From contig NC_049564.1 in assembly GCF_013368755.1 (NCBI RefSeq), forward strand, positions 256,001-320,000: a DNA stretch of 64,000 nucleotides. The letters run 5' to 3'. Positions 33,404 through 44,411 of this stretch are shown here, piece by piece. The position numbers and the translations under genes were made by a program. Positions within the stretch are counted from its first letter, which is position 1. Every line of letters begins with the position of its first letter. The notes below the pieces were generated by a model. That model was not told where the DNA came from and did no database searches. It was given only the letters and a program-made list of their open reading frames with translations. Source of the DNA: Talaromyces rugulosus. Its lineage: Eukaryota > Ascomycota > Eurotiomycetes > Eurotiales > Trichocomaceae.

Positions 33404-34091
33404 CTAGACTTCAGTGAACTTGATGAAAAACGAACCCACCGCCACATATGCGTCTACAAAAGGGAAAGCAGACATGGTCTGGGAGTTCTCAGTAACAGCG
33501 CCATATCTTTGGTGGAAAATATGTGTGCTGACAACATCAATTGTTATTGATCGAGTAGCATTGAGCACATTCGCTGCTTTCCCTGGAGACCTGCGAGCCT
33601 CTGTTCGCACCTTGTCCACAACATCATCGACGACCTGTGACAGTCCATCCTTCGAACTGCGGATCGAAGCTGTAGAGAAAAGAGGCGAAACGGCTTTTGC
33701 GCGACGGGCTCTCTCAGCAAGCGTCAATATTGAAAATACGCGGCATGCCCATCAATATCAAACTTTACGAAGGCCGGAGTCTCTCTGGGAAACCGCAGTT
33801 TGTTATGTATATGGGCTCGACGGCATCGCCGTCGTCGATGTCGACGTCGTTCAGTGCCACGCGCAGCACAGGTCCGTATTTTTTATGCAGCTCGTAGATC
33901 ACAGTGCATTCATCTACGACGTAGGTATGGTATGCAAGCCAGAGTGACGTGCAGGCCGCGATCCGCGGACTAGGAACGGAACAGATGACAGCGGATGAAT
34001 GTATACACGGTATAAGTATTTTGACCAGAATGATTCCCAAAAGAAGTATCGCTGCCACAGTCAACTCATACACTGCCGCGCTAAGAATCAC
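33404..34091 (-). pseudogene. Cytochrome P450, N-terminal half only, frameshifted
   Basis: Three minus-strand frames carry consecutive parts of one P450: membrane anchor (ELTVAAILLLGIILVKILI), RIAACTSLWLAYHTYVVDE, ELHKKYGPVLRVALNDVDID and EPIYITNCGFPE (about 34091-33780); then FDIDGHAAYFQY (about 33765-33730) in a second frame; then TLAERARRAKAVSPLFS and an RSITIDVVSTHIF helix in a third, to a stop at 33404. No ATG opens the first frame. The I-helix, ExxR, PERF and heme-Cys regions are missing altogether, so it is a truncated and shifted relic rather than a gene with unusual introns. The family cannot be named; it differs in sequence from the P450 at 1874-3528. Confidence 0.8.
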
Positions 34092-34648
34092 CGTGTCTGC
34101 GATGTCCGGTTCGACGTGATGTGCATTAAAGGATTCGCCTTGTTGCCCTGCGCTGCTATCTTTCCGGATGCCAGTGGGTCGTGCTGCAGTGATGATCGCT
34201 ATTTTTATAGTAAAGCTTCAACATCTCCGTCACGTTTGATCTTCTTCGTATATTGCTAGGTTCAAAACATCATCAGCTAAGATTTTTCTATCATGAAACT
34301 GCTTCAGAGGGAATCCTACTGCCCTACATGTCCTACCAACCAGGGCCCAGCCGAGGTGATGCACGGATCAGTAATCACGATCACTAATCTGTGTTCCCAC
34401 ACTAGGGCAGCTCTCTTGCCTCGATTTGAGATCGTCTGTTGATTATTCTTTTAATTTATTTTCTAAAAAAAATTACTGGTTTATTGTTTTGAATAATGCA
34501 AATTAATAATCAGACCAAGAAGCCGAAGTTCTTACGTGCGAGCAACTTCTTTTCCGTCTATGTTTCACATATTTAAAGGCGTCCCCATGCGTTTTGTGTG
34601 ACCTAGAGATAGAAGTTAAGCAATAGCCACCCACGTGCAGTATTTGCG
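34092..34648. other. Intergenic, promoter region of the MFS gene
   Basis: 557 bp, no gene. A TATA-like tatttaaag lies at about 34570-34578, some 75 bp before the ATG at 34649. Confidence 0.4.
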
Positions 34649-36293
34649 ATGTTACAAACCCTGGACGAGGAGGGATTAACGCCTACAGCAGCCTCACTCC
34701 ATTATAAAGACGAATTGGAGAACCCAGGGATCAAGCCAGAAAGCTTCCCTGACTGGGAAAACTCGCTGGAAAATCCCCGGAATTGGCCAGCATGGAAGAA
34801 ATCAATTCTCATGGCTGCCATGTCAGCTTCGGCTATCACTGGGTATAGCATTCAACAATTTCGCTGACCACAGCCGATTACTGATTGTTGGTATCTACTA
34901 GTTCCATTTCAACTTCTATAATGACCCCAGCCCGGGCGGAGCTTATGCAAGAGTTTCACGTCAGTAGCACAGTGGCAATTCTCCCCGTAACGTTCTATGT
35001 CCTTGCACTGGGCTTTGGGCCTGTGCTTGGTGGCCCGCTCTCCGAGACTATTGGCCGCTATCCTGTCTATCTAGGATCTATAATTATCGGTTCTGCATTC
35101 GTGATTGGGTCTGGATTCACACATAATTTTGGTGCTTTGGTATTCTTCCGATTTCTCACGGGTTTTGCGTGGGCTCCAGTCTTTGCTGTGGCTCCAGGGT
35201 CGCTGTCCGAAACATTTCTCCCCAAGGCTCGAGGGCCTGCGGCTGCTACTTTCACTTTGATGCCATTTCTCGGACCAGGTCTAGGGTATGACAGCGTATT
35301 CCTTCTTATCTGTACTGGTGGTTGACTTTCTTTCAGGCCGGTAATCGGGTCCTTTGTTGTGTCTCGCAAGGGTTGGAGATGGACACAATGGACGGAGCTT
35401 TTCTTTGCTGCCTTCAGTCTCCTATTAACCCTTGGCACAAGCGAAACATTTCGCCCAGTTATTCAACGTCGCTTAGCGAAAAAACGTGGCCTTGAGGTTC
35501 GCCAGCGACCGCTTCTGTCAACTCAACTACACGAGTTCGCCGTCGTCGCTCTCATTAGGCCGCTCCGTATGCTCCTGATGGAGCCAACCGTCTCTTTTAT
35601 CTGTCTACATGTTGCGTGCGAGTTCGGGACACTATTTAGCTTCTTTGCAGCAGTTCCTTATACTTTTGGCACTGTATATGGCTTTGATCTTGATACTTCT
35701 GGCTTGATTTTCCTATCGATCGTTATTGGCTGCCTTCTCGGGTTTCTTACCGTAATATTGTGCGATATCTTTGTTTACAGGAAACAAATACCTCGATACC
35801 CACCGCATCAGGTGCCTCCTGAGTATCGTCTTGCACCCGCTATGTTCGGAAGCATTGGCTTGCCGCTTGGATTATTCTGGTTTGGGTGGACCGCTCGAGA
35901 CGGGTTATCCTGGGCTGTCCCTGGCGCTGCCATCATTCCTTTCGCCTGGGGAAATCTTTGCGTTTTCGTTTCTACGATGCAGTATATCACAGACACATAT
36001 CACGGAGATGTTGTAGCCAGTGCCGCCGGTGCTAATAGTTTAGCTCGCTATGGCTTCGCCGGGGTATTCCCTCTGTTCACAATCCAGAGTATGTCCATAT
36101 TGCTCTTATATCTGGCTTTTATTTTAAGAAAGACTAACAATACATGCAAACAGTGTACGAAAAACTTGGCATAGCCTGGGCTAGCAGCCTACTAGGGTTC
36201 ATCGCCCTAGCACTTTTACCAATTCCTTGGGTACTCTTCAGGTTTGGTCCTAGCATTAGGGCCAAGAGTCGGTTCAAAACCGTACAAGCATAG
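34649..36293 (+). CDS. MFS drug:H+ antiporter-like transporter (DHA1 / polyamine-type)
   Basis: Twelve-helix carrier of 489 residues from exons 34649-34842, 34902-35285, 35337-36088 and 36154-36293; introns of 51-65 nt, phases agree. The cytosolic N-terminus ends in DWENSLENPRNWPAWKKSIL, the typical ENPxNW entry of fungal DHA1 carriers. Helix 1-2 has GSISTSIMTPARAELMQEF, loop 2-3 GPLSETIGRYPVYLGS, and helix 4-5 GFAWAPVFAVAPGSLSETF with PKARGPAAATFTLMPFLGPG, matching motifs B and C positions of exporters (GPxxGP). Central loop is short. Likely exports small lipophilic or polycation compounds from the plasma membrane; the substrate is not readable. Gene is intact. Confidence 0.88.
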
Positions 36294-36764
36294 TTCCATT
36301 AGATTAGCCACTACCGCTTCTATTAAACATAAAGATAGACCGGTTATTTCGTAGATTTTGTGCTTATATACCATACTTTAACCACCAAAGGGACCTTGCG
36401 TCTTTTGGTGCAGCTGTCAACATATTAGTTGACAATAAAGTATGTTTCATGTTCACCTATTAGATAACCGCACCACCTTCCCAAGTAAGGAGTCGGAGCA
36501 TCGATTTTTTTCTTTCTACAGCGTATCCTACCTTTCCATCGAGTATGGCTGACTTCCTGAAAAGGCTATTAGGAACTACTTTTCATTATCTATAGCTCAA
36601 ACATGTATACTTGTAATTTTTTAACACTGCTCAAAATTTGACGAATTCTATTAAAAATTATATAAAAAGCCTATGAACATCCTAAAATTGAACTTAATTT
36701 CGTCCAGTGACATGACTAGACGATTGGAAAGTTTCAAATCACCGAAACCCCCCCTAAGGGCCTG
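36294..36764. other. Intergenic, convergent 3' ends
   Basis: 471 bp AT-rich DNA between two convergent genes; probably only 3' UTR and polyadenylation sequence. Confidence 0.4.
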
Positions 36765-38453
36765 TTACTGCTCGTGGAAAAGGGCCCTAAAACCCTGCGC
36801 AAGAAGTTCGCGTCTAGTGTCGGACAACAATCCTTCGGCTAAATCCATACAGACACGGTACAAGTCGAGTGTGCCATTGTATTCTTCCATTTCTTCATCT
36901 TCTTCCCCGTCGTCTTCTTCCCCGTCTTCATCTTCTTCCGATAGCTCCTCTTCTTTTGCACGCTCCTCCTCCCGTTGTGCCCCTTCAAGTCCTTTAGATA
37001 CTTTGGCCTTGATTTCTTCAAAAATCCTGTCAATAATATGGGAAGAAGGGATTGGATTGTGAGTTGCAATCGATAAATTGTCAAAAACCAGAGTGCGTGC
37101 TGTCATCATGGCAGCCAAATCACTGCCTGTAAGTTCCCTAATTATCCTCTGGTACATATCTCTGTAAAAGCGCAGTTCGCTAGGGCTGTTCTCAAGATTG
37201 TTTGGGCTTTCTGGGTCATAAGCGTAGCACATCGCGTCCCAATCACGTGTTAACCATCCTGGATAGCTTTCATTGCCTGCTATGCCCCGAGGAGTCGTGA
37301 TGGCTCCGTCCCAGTCAATCACACCTCGTAAGCTCCCATCTTCGGAGACAATGAAATTTTGAATATCAAAGTCTGGATGAGTGAGAACGAATCGATTTTG
37401 ATCTTTGTTTCCTGCCATGTATTCTTTGAGCAAAGATTGATTCTCTAGAACGGCAAAGTCAATATAAAGGTGGAGCAGTAGTTCGAAGCCGGAACCAAAT
37501 TGGTCCCTGGGTGTCATCCTTTTGTGAAGCATACAGGTAAGAAAACCTCTGGCATCTGAGACCGGTTGGACTTCAGAATAAATATTACCACTGCCAGAGG
37601 CTTCTTCTACCTGGTCGAACATTGCCGTCATATCCATTATCCTGAAAGGCCCGGTATTTCGAGATGGGGTTTCATCTTCGTCGAAAAGTATTGTACCACC
37701 TCGGAAAGAAGTAAACTCGTTAAGTTGAAGCATGGCTTTGGCAATATCATGTAGGGCCCGAGAACGACGTTGTTCCAGCAACTCTGGTGCATTATCTTGG
37801 TTAAACCAAACATCTTGCAATGGCTGCCCCGTAATATGCTCCATCATTATGAAGGCACAGGAAATTCTGTTGTCGCAGGTGTCGTCAAATCCATATACCT
37901 CTGGAATAGGGATCGTGGTTTTGCGCTTGATGAGCCGCATCGTGAGCGCCTCGGCTCGAAGGCAGCTTGCAGATAGTTTGTCAAAGTCGTCCTTGTGACC
38001 ATTGGCAGGGACCTTCAAGAGCCAACGAACGTTATCACTAAACTCTATCTGGTAGAGAATATGGGAAGAGCCGGTCAAGTTCTCTGGCTTTATCTGGCAA
38101 TCCACCTTGGACTTCACGTATGGCCGACCTGGCACCCCTTCCCGTTGGCGACGAAGGTCGAGAGCAAGCAAACGTAAATTTTCCGGCTTGATGGTCTCGC
38201 GCACTTTCGCGAAGCTGTCCGGTTCTTCCATGTCGTCCTCCATGTCGTCTTCCATCTTGTGCTCTGCCTTTTCCTCCACTTTTTCTTTTCCTCTGCCTTG
38301 TGGCTTCTCTTTCACATTCTCCGCGCTTTCCACCTGTTCCACCTTTTCCACGCTTTTCACTTTTCTTGTTATTTTTTGTATCTGATCCTTGATAATTTGT
38401 CGTAGTTTTTTTTCAAGGCCCAGGCGGCCTTCGTCTTCCGGAAACTCAGTCAT
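36765..38453 (-). CDS. APH-type phosphotransferase / protein-kinase-fold enzyme
   Basis: Single-exon protein of 562 residues. N-terminus (about 15-100) is highly charged with Lys/Glu repeats (VEKVEQVESAENVKEK, MEDDMEDDMEEP). The kinase-like core starts with HILYQIEFSDNVRWLLKVP (nucleotide-binding strand and Lys), IPIPEVYGFD and AFIMMEHITGQPL (hinge), then the catalytic loop H359-P-D361-F-D-I-Q-N366 and the metal motif IDWDGA (Asp380/382). The family usually has H-G-D; here it is H-P-D. A C-terminal acidic tract (EELSEEDEDGEEDDGEEDEE) ends the helical lobe. Such fungal APH proteins are numerous and mostly uncharacterised; small-molecule or protein phosphorylation is possible. ATG 38453 was preferred to the ATG 32 codons earlier. 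Confidence 0.83.
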   Translation of the reverse strand: MTEFPEDEGRLGLEKKLRQIIKDQIQKITRKVKSVEKVEQVESAENVKEKPQGRGKEKVEEKAEHKMEDDMEDDMEEPDSFAKVRETIKPENLRLLALDLRRQREGVPGRPYVKSKVDCQIKPENLTGSSHILYQIEFSDNVRWLLKVPANGHKDDFDKLSASCLRAEALTMRLIKRKTTIPIPEVYGFDDTCDNRISCAFIMMEHITGQPLQDVWFNQDNAPELLEQRRSRALHDIAKAMLQLNEFTSFRGGTILFDEDETPSRNTGPFRIMDMTAMFDQVEEASGSGNIYSEVQPVSDARGFLTCMLHKRMTPRDQFGSGFELLLHLYIDFAVLENQSLLKEYMAGNKDQNRFVLTHPDFDIQNFIVSEDGSLRGVIDWDGAITTPRGIAGNESYPGWLTRDWDAMCYAYDPESPNNLENSPSELRFYRDMYQRIIRELTGSDLAAMMTARTLVFDNLSIATHNPIPSSHIIDRIFEEIKAKVSKGLEGAQREEERAKEEELSEEDEDGEEDDGEEDEEMEEYNGTLDLYRVCMDLAEGLLSDTRRELLAQGFRALFHEQ

Positions 38454-40618
38454 CGTGCTGGAAATTGACGTGCGGGTACGGAGAGAGAACGATTTACTCG
38501 GATTGTCGAAGAACTTGAAATGAGGAAGCGGAAGAGCAAAAAAACACAAGAGGTAGAGATAGCTAAGAGAAAAATAAGACTCCGTGAAAAGGATAATACA
38601 GATATTGGACTCCGGGTGGAAAAATCTGGATTAGTTGTGCTCGGAAGGAAAAGGGACCCGTTTGTTTTATGAAGTGATTTCCGGGTTTTCCTTCCTTTGT
38701 TATTGGTTTTTGTCTTCCTTTTCTTTCTTTCTTTTTCCCCCCCTCTTCTACTTGTTTCTCCCTTTTTCTTTTTTTTCTTTTCTATTTTTAGTACTGTTTT
38801 GTGTTATTCATTTTTAAATATTTTTCATTCTTCTATATTCAGTCAACCATCCTGATATCTGCATCATCAAACAATGCCCCGTAGGACCTAGAATTTCATG
38901 GAGGAATAAATAATATGGCTGGAAGCTGATTTCTTTTTTTCGTCTTCTTTTTCGTCTCCTCTCCTTCTCCTTATTCTTCTTCGATTAGCCCTTTAATTCA
39001 AAATGTAAGACCATCAATATGTCAAACAGACAGTCTCGAAGGTTACCAAAGTTTCCGAAGATGTCTTTATTTGATATCCACATATGTATAAGTATTTCAA
39101 AGAGTAATACACGTGCTCCGTTTAGAACTATCAAACAAGGCACAGTTGGTATCGAATCAGAACTTCTTATCACCATAATTACATCACACGTTTCATATCC
39201 TATACTGCACTATGTTCTTTCAATCTCAAGTCTCCATTTTGTATATGTCATTCAATATTTATAGCGCTGCCTTCCCCCTCTGTTTACTTTCTATCAATTG
39301 CGCTATCCATATTAAATTATATCAAATTTTCTTGCTATATACTGTTAGTGTAAAAATAAACTGCAGTGCAGAAACTCAATTATGGGTGGTGGTGAGCATC
39401 ATTGGTAAGATTTCCATATGTTTTAGAAGATTTTAATCTGCTGACGAACAAAGTGCAAAAGGTTCTCACACATTAACGACAGTTTGTTTAAAAAAAGGGC
39501 ACATGGTGAGATGCAGGGTTCATGAAACTTATAGTTTACCTAATTATCGGTGCGTGCAATGCTTACGAGACTGGAAGAAGCGGGAGAAAATTGAGCAGGA
39601 AAAAAGGCGCAAGGAGAAAGAGCATGCAGTGGATCCTAAGACGGCGAAATTGGGGAAGAAGCATAAGAGATAATGGAATATTGCGAATGCCTCAGGGCCT
39701 GATTATCTTTAAATTGTCTCGAAAAATTGCTGTTGAAATAAATCCCGAACCAACTTACTGCCATCTAAATTGTAGTAAAGGGTACCTTATGAGAGTTCCA
39801 GTCTTCCAGAAAATTGACCAAGATTTTTAAAGTCTCGACTACGTAACGCATACTTTTGAAATATCGAAATATTCTAATGTTATTCAACCCATACTTCCGC
39901 CGAGCTTGGGCGTTTCTATATCCTCTCTAGAGCCAATCCCACTGGCCTTCATCCACCACAAAGGCTCTTCAAGTAGGTCAAGTGCACATAATATACACTA
40001 TTGACCGATTGCCAAATGAACGACTCTTTCATTCATTCGAATCCGAGCTTTTACGTGAGACCAGCGGGAGGAATCCCGGATATCTACCAATAACTTGCCA
40101 AACAGGTATATTATTGGATGGATGATTACTTACCCGCATTAGAGTGCATTTGCGGGGGTTTCCCTACAGTGTCTCATCCGATCAGCAAGGTCAACTAGTA
40201 GCTACCTACCTATGCTTCTGATTCACCTGCAATAATAATATTGTCATTCTGGACGGGCCAGATAAAATAATTCCTTGTTTGCCTTTGAAGTTACTCGCTA
40301 ATCAGAGAACCGACGTGATTTCCGTATTATCCATCTTATCAATTGATATGAAACCCCCCAAAATATCTTGGGTCTATTCTCGGGGTTCTTACCGGCGTAC
40401 ATCTTTCGAATGTTGGCTTTAACTAAGTTCGGAGAGATCACCCCGTTCTTTTTAACTCTATGAGGCAAGCGTATACTTGTAGTACGTAGTGATATAATAT
40501 AAACTCGGATATAGCTTCATGTACTAGCACTAAACTATATAGACGGCATGCAGCCCACCAACATGTGCAAATTATAAGTCATACTACCAACATAATATTT
40601 TGAAGATACTCAAAAGTC
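38454..40618. other. Gene-poor stretch, 2.2 kb
   Basis: Pyrimidine-rich tracts at about 38693-38790 and 38930-38980 on the plus strand (purine on the minus). A lone plus frame around 39541-39672 reads NYRCVQCLRDWKKREKIEQE then a Lys-rich tail and stop; it looks like the end of a lost protein, without a start. Otherwise nothing recognised. Confidence 0.4.
40498..40503 (+). promoter_or_regulatory. TATA box
   Basis: TATAAA inside gatataatataaac, about 115 bp upstream of the carboxylesterase start. Confidence 0.45.
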
Positions 40619-42323
40619 ATGTTTAAAAAGTATCTTTTGCTCCTCGCTACCCTCCACTCTGTCTGGGCAGTGTCTAATGACCCGCACGGCCATGGAAATA
40701 GAATTGTTCAAGCTCGAACTGGCACCTTCGTTGGAGATTATAATGACACGTACCCTGATGTTCGGCAATTCAAATATGTTCCCTATGCAAAGGTATTTGA
40801 CTAGTTTTTATTTTCTATTTATTTTGGATCGGCTGATTTTCTTGTCAGCCTCCAGTAGGCTCTCTACGGTGGAAGCCTCCCCAGCACCTTGATAACTCCC
40901 ACGAACTCATCGATTCAACAACATTCGGCCCAGCATGCTCCCAGTACGTCAGCGCTATCCCAACTGTATGGGCACTTAACATCACCGGAAACCTTGTCGT
41001 GAACTATGGCGAGAGCTTGCTTGCTGGGCAAGTTGCGCAGAACTCCGCTGAAGACTGTCTCAGTCTTGCCATTTGGACACCTGCCTCAGCCACTCCAGAG
41101 TCAAAACTTCCGGTCATAATATTTCTCTCTGGTGGTGGTGATGTGACAGGAGGTATCAATATACCTACTCAACTTCCCTCAAACTGGGTTCATCGTTCTC
41201 AGAAACACATTGTTGTAACCACAAATTGGCGAGTAAATATTTTCAGCTATCCCAATGCTCGCGGGTTAAATGGCGGCACCAATTTTGGGCTTCTTGACCA
41301 GCGTGCCGCCGTCGAGTGGGTTGCTGAAAACATTGCCGCATTTGGTGGTGATCCATCCAAGATCACATTATGGGGTCAGTCTGCTGGGGCTGGAGCGGCA
41401 GATATGTATCTGTTCTCTTATTATAAGGATCCGATCATTCGCGCTTCTGTCTCAAGCTCTGGGGTAGCGACCGGTCGGACGACTAATTTGGATTACTCTG
41501 GAACTAACTTCACCTTTGTTGCGAAGTCGCTTGGTTGCGATTTTGAGGATGCTCACCTTGAACTGGAGTGCATGAGACGGGTTCCGATGCCACGGATAGA
41601 GAATTTCGTTGGACAGTATCAAGATAACTCGACATTGGTCAACACAAGCCAAGCTTCTATAGCATTCACGAGACAAAGTGAGACCCCAATTATTCCTCCT
41701 CCCTATCCCCAACAGAAGTCTAATTTACATTCTTAGTTGACAATAAAACACTCTTTTCAAACTACACCGATCGGTATATAAAAGGTCAGGTAGCACACAT
41801 TCCCAAGATGATTGGAACTACGGCCCGTGAAGCATCTGCTTTGGTAGCCTATCCTATCCACAACTATACTGCTGGGCCAAGCGAGCAAGAAATCTACACC
41901 AATACCCTTAGTACCGTCTGTGCTGCACACAATACCACTATTCTTCGAAACGACGCAGGTCTTTCAACATATCGGTACGAATGGGCGGGGAATTTCACCA
42001 ATCTTGGAGGTGGTGTTCCATGGCTAGGGGCATATCATTACTCGGATCTTTACATGTTGTTCGGGACTTACCTAATAAATCCACTTCCGAGTACTGAATT
42101 AGAGGCCCAGACATCGGAACGTATGCAGGACTATCTGCTTGATTTCATCACGAATCCCACGTCTATGCAATCGAATGGATGGCCAGCGTATAATGTTTCA
42201 GAAAGTGGTGGCGGGACGCTTGCTCAGTTTGGTGCCGATGGCCAGGTAGTTAAATTTGTGGAAGGCAAAAGCGTTGAAGGAGCTTGCTATATCCCTGGTG
42301 TCATCTACGATACAACCCCTTGA
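40619..42323 (+). CDS. Secreted type-B carboxylesterase
   Basis: Serine hydrolase of 529 residues from exons 40619-40792, 40849-41677 and 41737-42323. Signal peptide MFKKYLLLLATLHSVWA. The alpha/beta-hydrolase family B pattern is complete: FKYVPYAKPPVGSLRWKPP near the N-terminus, EDCLSLAIW, oxyanion region FLSGGGDVTGG, NFGLLDQRAAVEWVAENIAA, nucleophile elbow LWGQSAGAG with Ser236, acid Glu366 in GTTAREASAL, and His435 in GAYHYSDL. All three catalytic residues are present, so it should be active on carboxylic esters outside the cell. Several N-x-S/T sites suggest glycosylation. Introns are standard. It precedes a TesB thioesterase and a Zn2Cys6 regulator in the same orientation. Confidence 0.92.
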
Positions 42324-42803
42324 TTTTTTGAATAGCTCACCTCTTTCCTTCGTTGGAGAGCAAGCTACATGGTCAACTGCCTGTCATTGTTTTGCGGAAT
42401 CAACCGTGCAAATTTTGTTCACCAAAGCAATCGTTGATAATTCTATCGCTGTTTACTTGTATTTGGTTTTCGTAATTCCACGGTTAGGAAAAAACACTTA
42501 CTAGTCGCATTACAAATTAAGGACAACTTTAGCCTTAGCCAAGGGCATGTTGGTTTTTTTTTATAAACAAAAGGAGGGAGAAAAAAAAACCTTGTTTATC
42601 ACCTCGGCCCGAGTGGAGCGGCCGACACGTGACTATCGGTTGCGGGTTTTGGCTCCAGCGATCTTCAACAAATTCCATATCACTATATCACCGGGACATA
42701 CAGGACAAAAATAAAAAAAACGTTCTTATCATTTATTTCCTGGCGAAGTTACATTTGCGGTTTTCTTTGTGTAATTTTAAAGGTTCAAGAACGGCCGTCC
42801 GAG
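42324..42803. other. Intergenic, nothing recognised
   Basis: 480 bp with A/T runs at 42554-42590; promoter side of the thioesterase gene. No clear TATA box. Confidence 0.4.
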
Positions 42804-43763
42804 ATGGACGATTCTGTCATCGAGCATATCGCCGTAGAGCGACTGTCCGAATGGAAGTTCCAATCAAAACGGCTAACGGAACCTATGGGAAATGCATTGC
42901 CCATTTCCTATGGAGGATATATACTAGGATTGGCTACTAATGCCGCTGCGAAAACCGTTCCGGCTGGCTTCCATCTATACTCGGTCATGGGTCACTACCT
43001 AGGCCCTACAAGCACCAAAGAGAAAGTGACACTCACTGTATTTCCTTCCCGGAGCACGAAGACCTTTCAGACACGGAGGGTTCAAGTTACACAAAATACA
43101 GGCGATGGCAACTCCAGGCTTTGTTTTGAGCTTCTGGCTGATTTCCAAAGGGCTGAGCCGGAAATGCTCAAATATTCAGCGGCGCCGCTTATGAAATACA
43201 GCAATTGGAATGAGGTTCTACCTGTTGAAGATATGAGCGAAAAACTAGTTGCCGACGGCAAAATTACAACTGCACATGCCAAAGCCTTTGGCAAGATATT
43301 TGGTCTGCTGAATAGGGTGTTTAATACTCGTTACTGCCCAGAGAGCATTGCTGGACAAACTCTTCTCGGTGTTGCCAAGGAAGCCCAGACGACCCAGGAT
43401 GACTTGCCCATTACGGCGAAAACCAGCTCTGTATGGTTCCAATCAAAGTATCCCGTGAGTGAGGAAACAGATCATGCCGCCGGCCTTGCTTTTGTTCTTG
43501 ACGGGGCTCTGTCTTTTCTGCCATTGATTCATAATCACATGTTCCTAAACGATGCATCCGCCTGTTCCAGCCTGGACTTTGCCATGCGGATTTTTGTCCC
43601 AATTGTCAACTTGAACAACTGGCATCTGCGAGAAAATGTCACGCATGTGGGAGCTCATGGACGCACTTACTCGGAGGCTAAAGTGTGGGATGAGAAAGGG
43701 AATATGGTTGCGTCGATGACACAGCAGTCTATCCTGAGGCCACTTCCGCCTAATAAGCTTTGA
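42804..43763 (+). CDS. Acyl-CoA thioesterase II (TesB-like, double hotdog)
   Basis: Intronless protein of 319 residues that should hydrolyse acyl-CoA to free acid and CoA. The first hotdog has GNALPISYGGYILGLATNAA and FHLYSVMGHYLGPTS; the second has GLAFVLDGALSFLPLIHN (Asp of the catalytic network), SACSSLDFAMRIFVP and NLNNWHLRENVTHVG, and ends with GRTYSEAKVWDEKGNMVAS then MTQQSILRP (Gln). These are the D...S/T...Q positions of the TesB family. The C-terminus is -NKL, close to but not a canonical peroxisomal SKL signal, so peroxisomal location is possible but unproven. Length fits the family. Neighbours: secreted carboxylesterase upstream, regulator downstream. Confidence 0.88.
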   Translation: MDDSVIEHIAVERLSEWKFQSKRLTEPMGNALPISYGGYILGLATNAAAKTVPAGFHLYSVMGHYLGPTSTKEKVTLTVFPSRSTKTFQTRRVQVTQNTGDGNSRLCFELLADFQRAEPEMLKYSAAPLMKYSNWNEVLPVEDMSEKLVADGKITTAHAKAFGKIFGLLNRVFNTRYCPESIAGQTLLGVAKEAQTTQDDLPITAKTSSVWFQSKYPVSEETDHAAGLAFVLDGALSFLPLIHNHMFLNDASACSSLDFAMRIFVPIVNLNNWHLRENVTHVGAHGRTYSEAKVWDEKGNMVASMTQQSILRPLPPNKL

Positions 43764-44411
43764 TGGGAGTACATTCATCAAACTTTGTGCTATGGTTTAT
43801 CGAAACTTTGTACATGCATACTGTCAGCAACTAGAAATAATAATGATCAATGATCGTGAGCTAAGATTAAAATAAATACATTTATTCCTGACGCGTTGGT
43901 AACATGAATTAAGTAAATCGTAACCTTATAAACACTTTAAATACTTCCCTATTATGTACAAAAGCCTTGATTACCATGGTGTATGAATATTGTATTACCT
44001 TGGGTAAATCCCTTAAATAATATACTAGCCCACCACATAAACATCAAAAGTTCGAAAATAGTGAGATGACTGCAGAGGAGTTTCAAGAAGCTGCCACTCC
44101 GCTATATAAAGAGATTGATCATCAGAAAAATGACCCACGAGAAAATAAATCATTGATTAATGGGAATGTAGATATATTCTGCGTATTGACAGAACTAGAA
44201 AGGCTCTTTTTTTTCCTTCTCCCGTTTTAGGAAATTTTAGTCCGAACTCCGTCTTCCGAGATTTGATTCCGCGTCAGCGTCGCTACGATTACTTCTCGCT
44301 ACAGTCTACCAAAAGACATACGGTATCTTTCATTAATACTCTGCTATTACTTGTTTTCAGTTTTTGCGCACTTTCTCGTAACCAACTGGAAGCACACCGG
44401 CATGAAACATC
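43764..44411. other. Intergenic, promoter region of the regulator
   Basis: 648 bp AT-rich DNA, no gene recognised. Confidence 0.4.

Noticed and set aside
33414..33947. 177-codon plus-strand ORF
   Set aside because: Antisense to the P450 relic, whose motifs read on the minus strand.
39522..39830. 102-codon plus-strand ORF with Lys-rich stretch
   Set aside because: Its frame shows no domain; the more protein-like NYRCVQCL piece is in another frame and lacks a start, so no gene is called.
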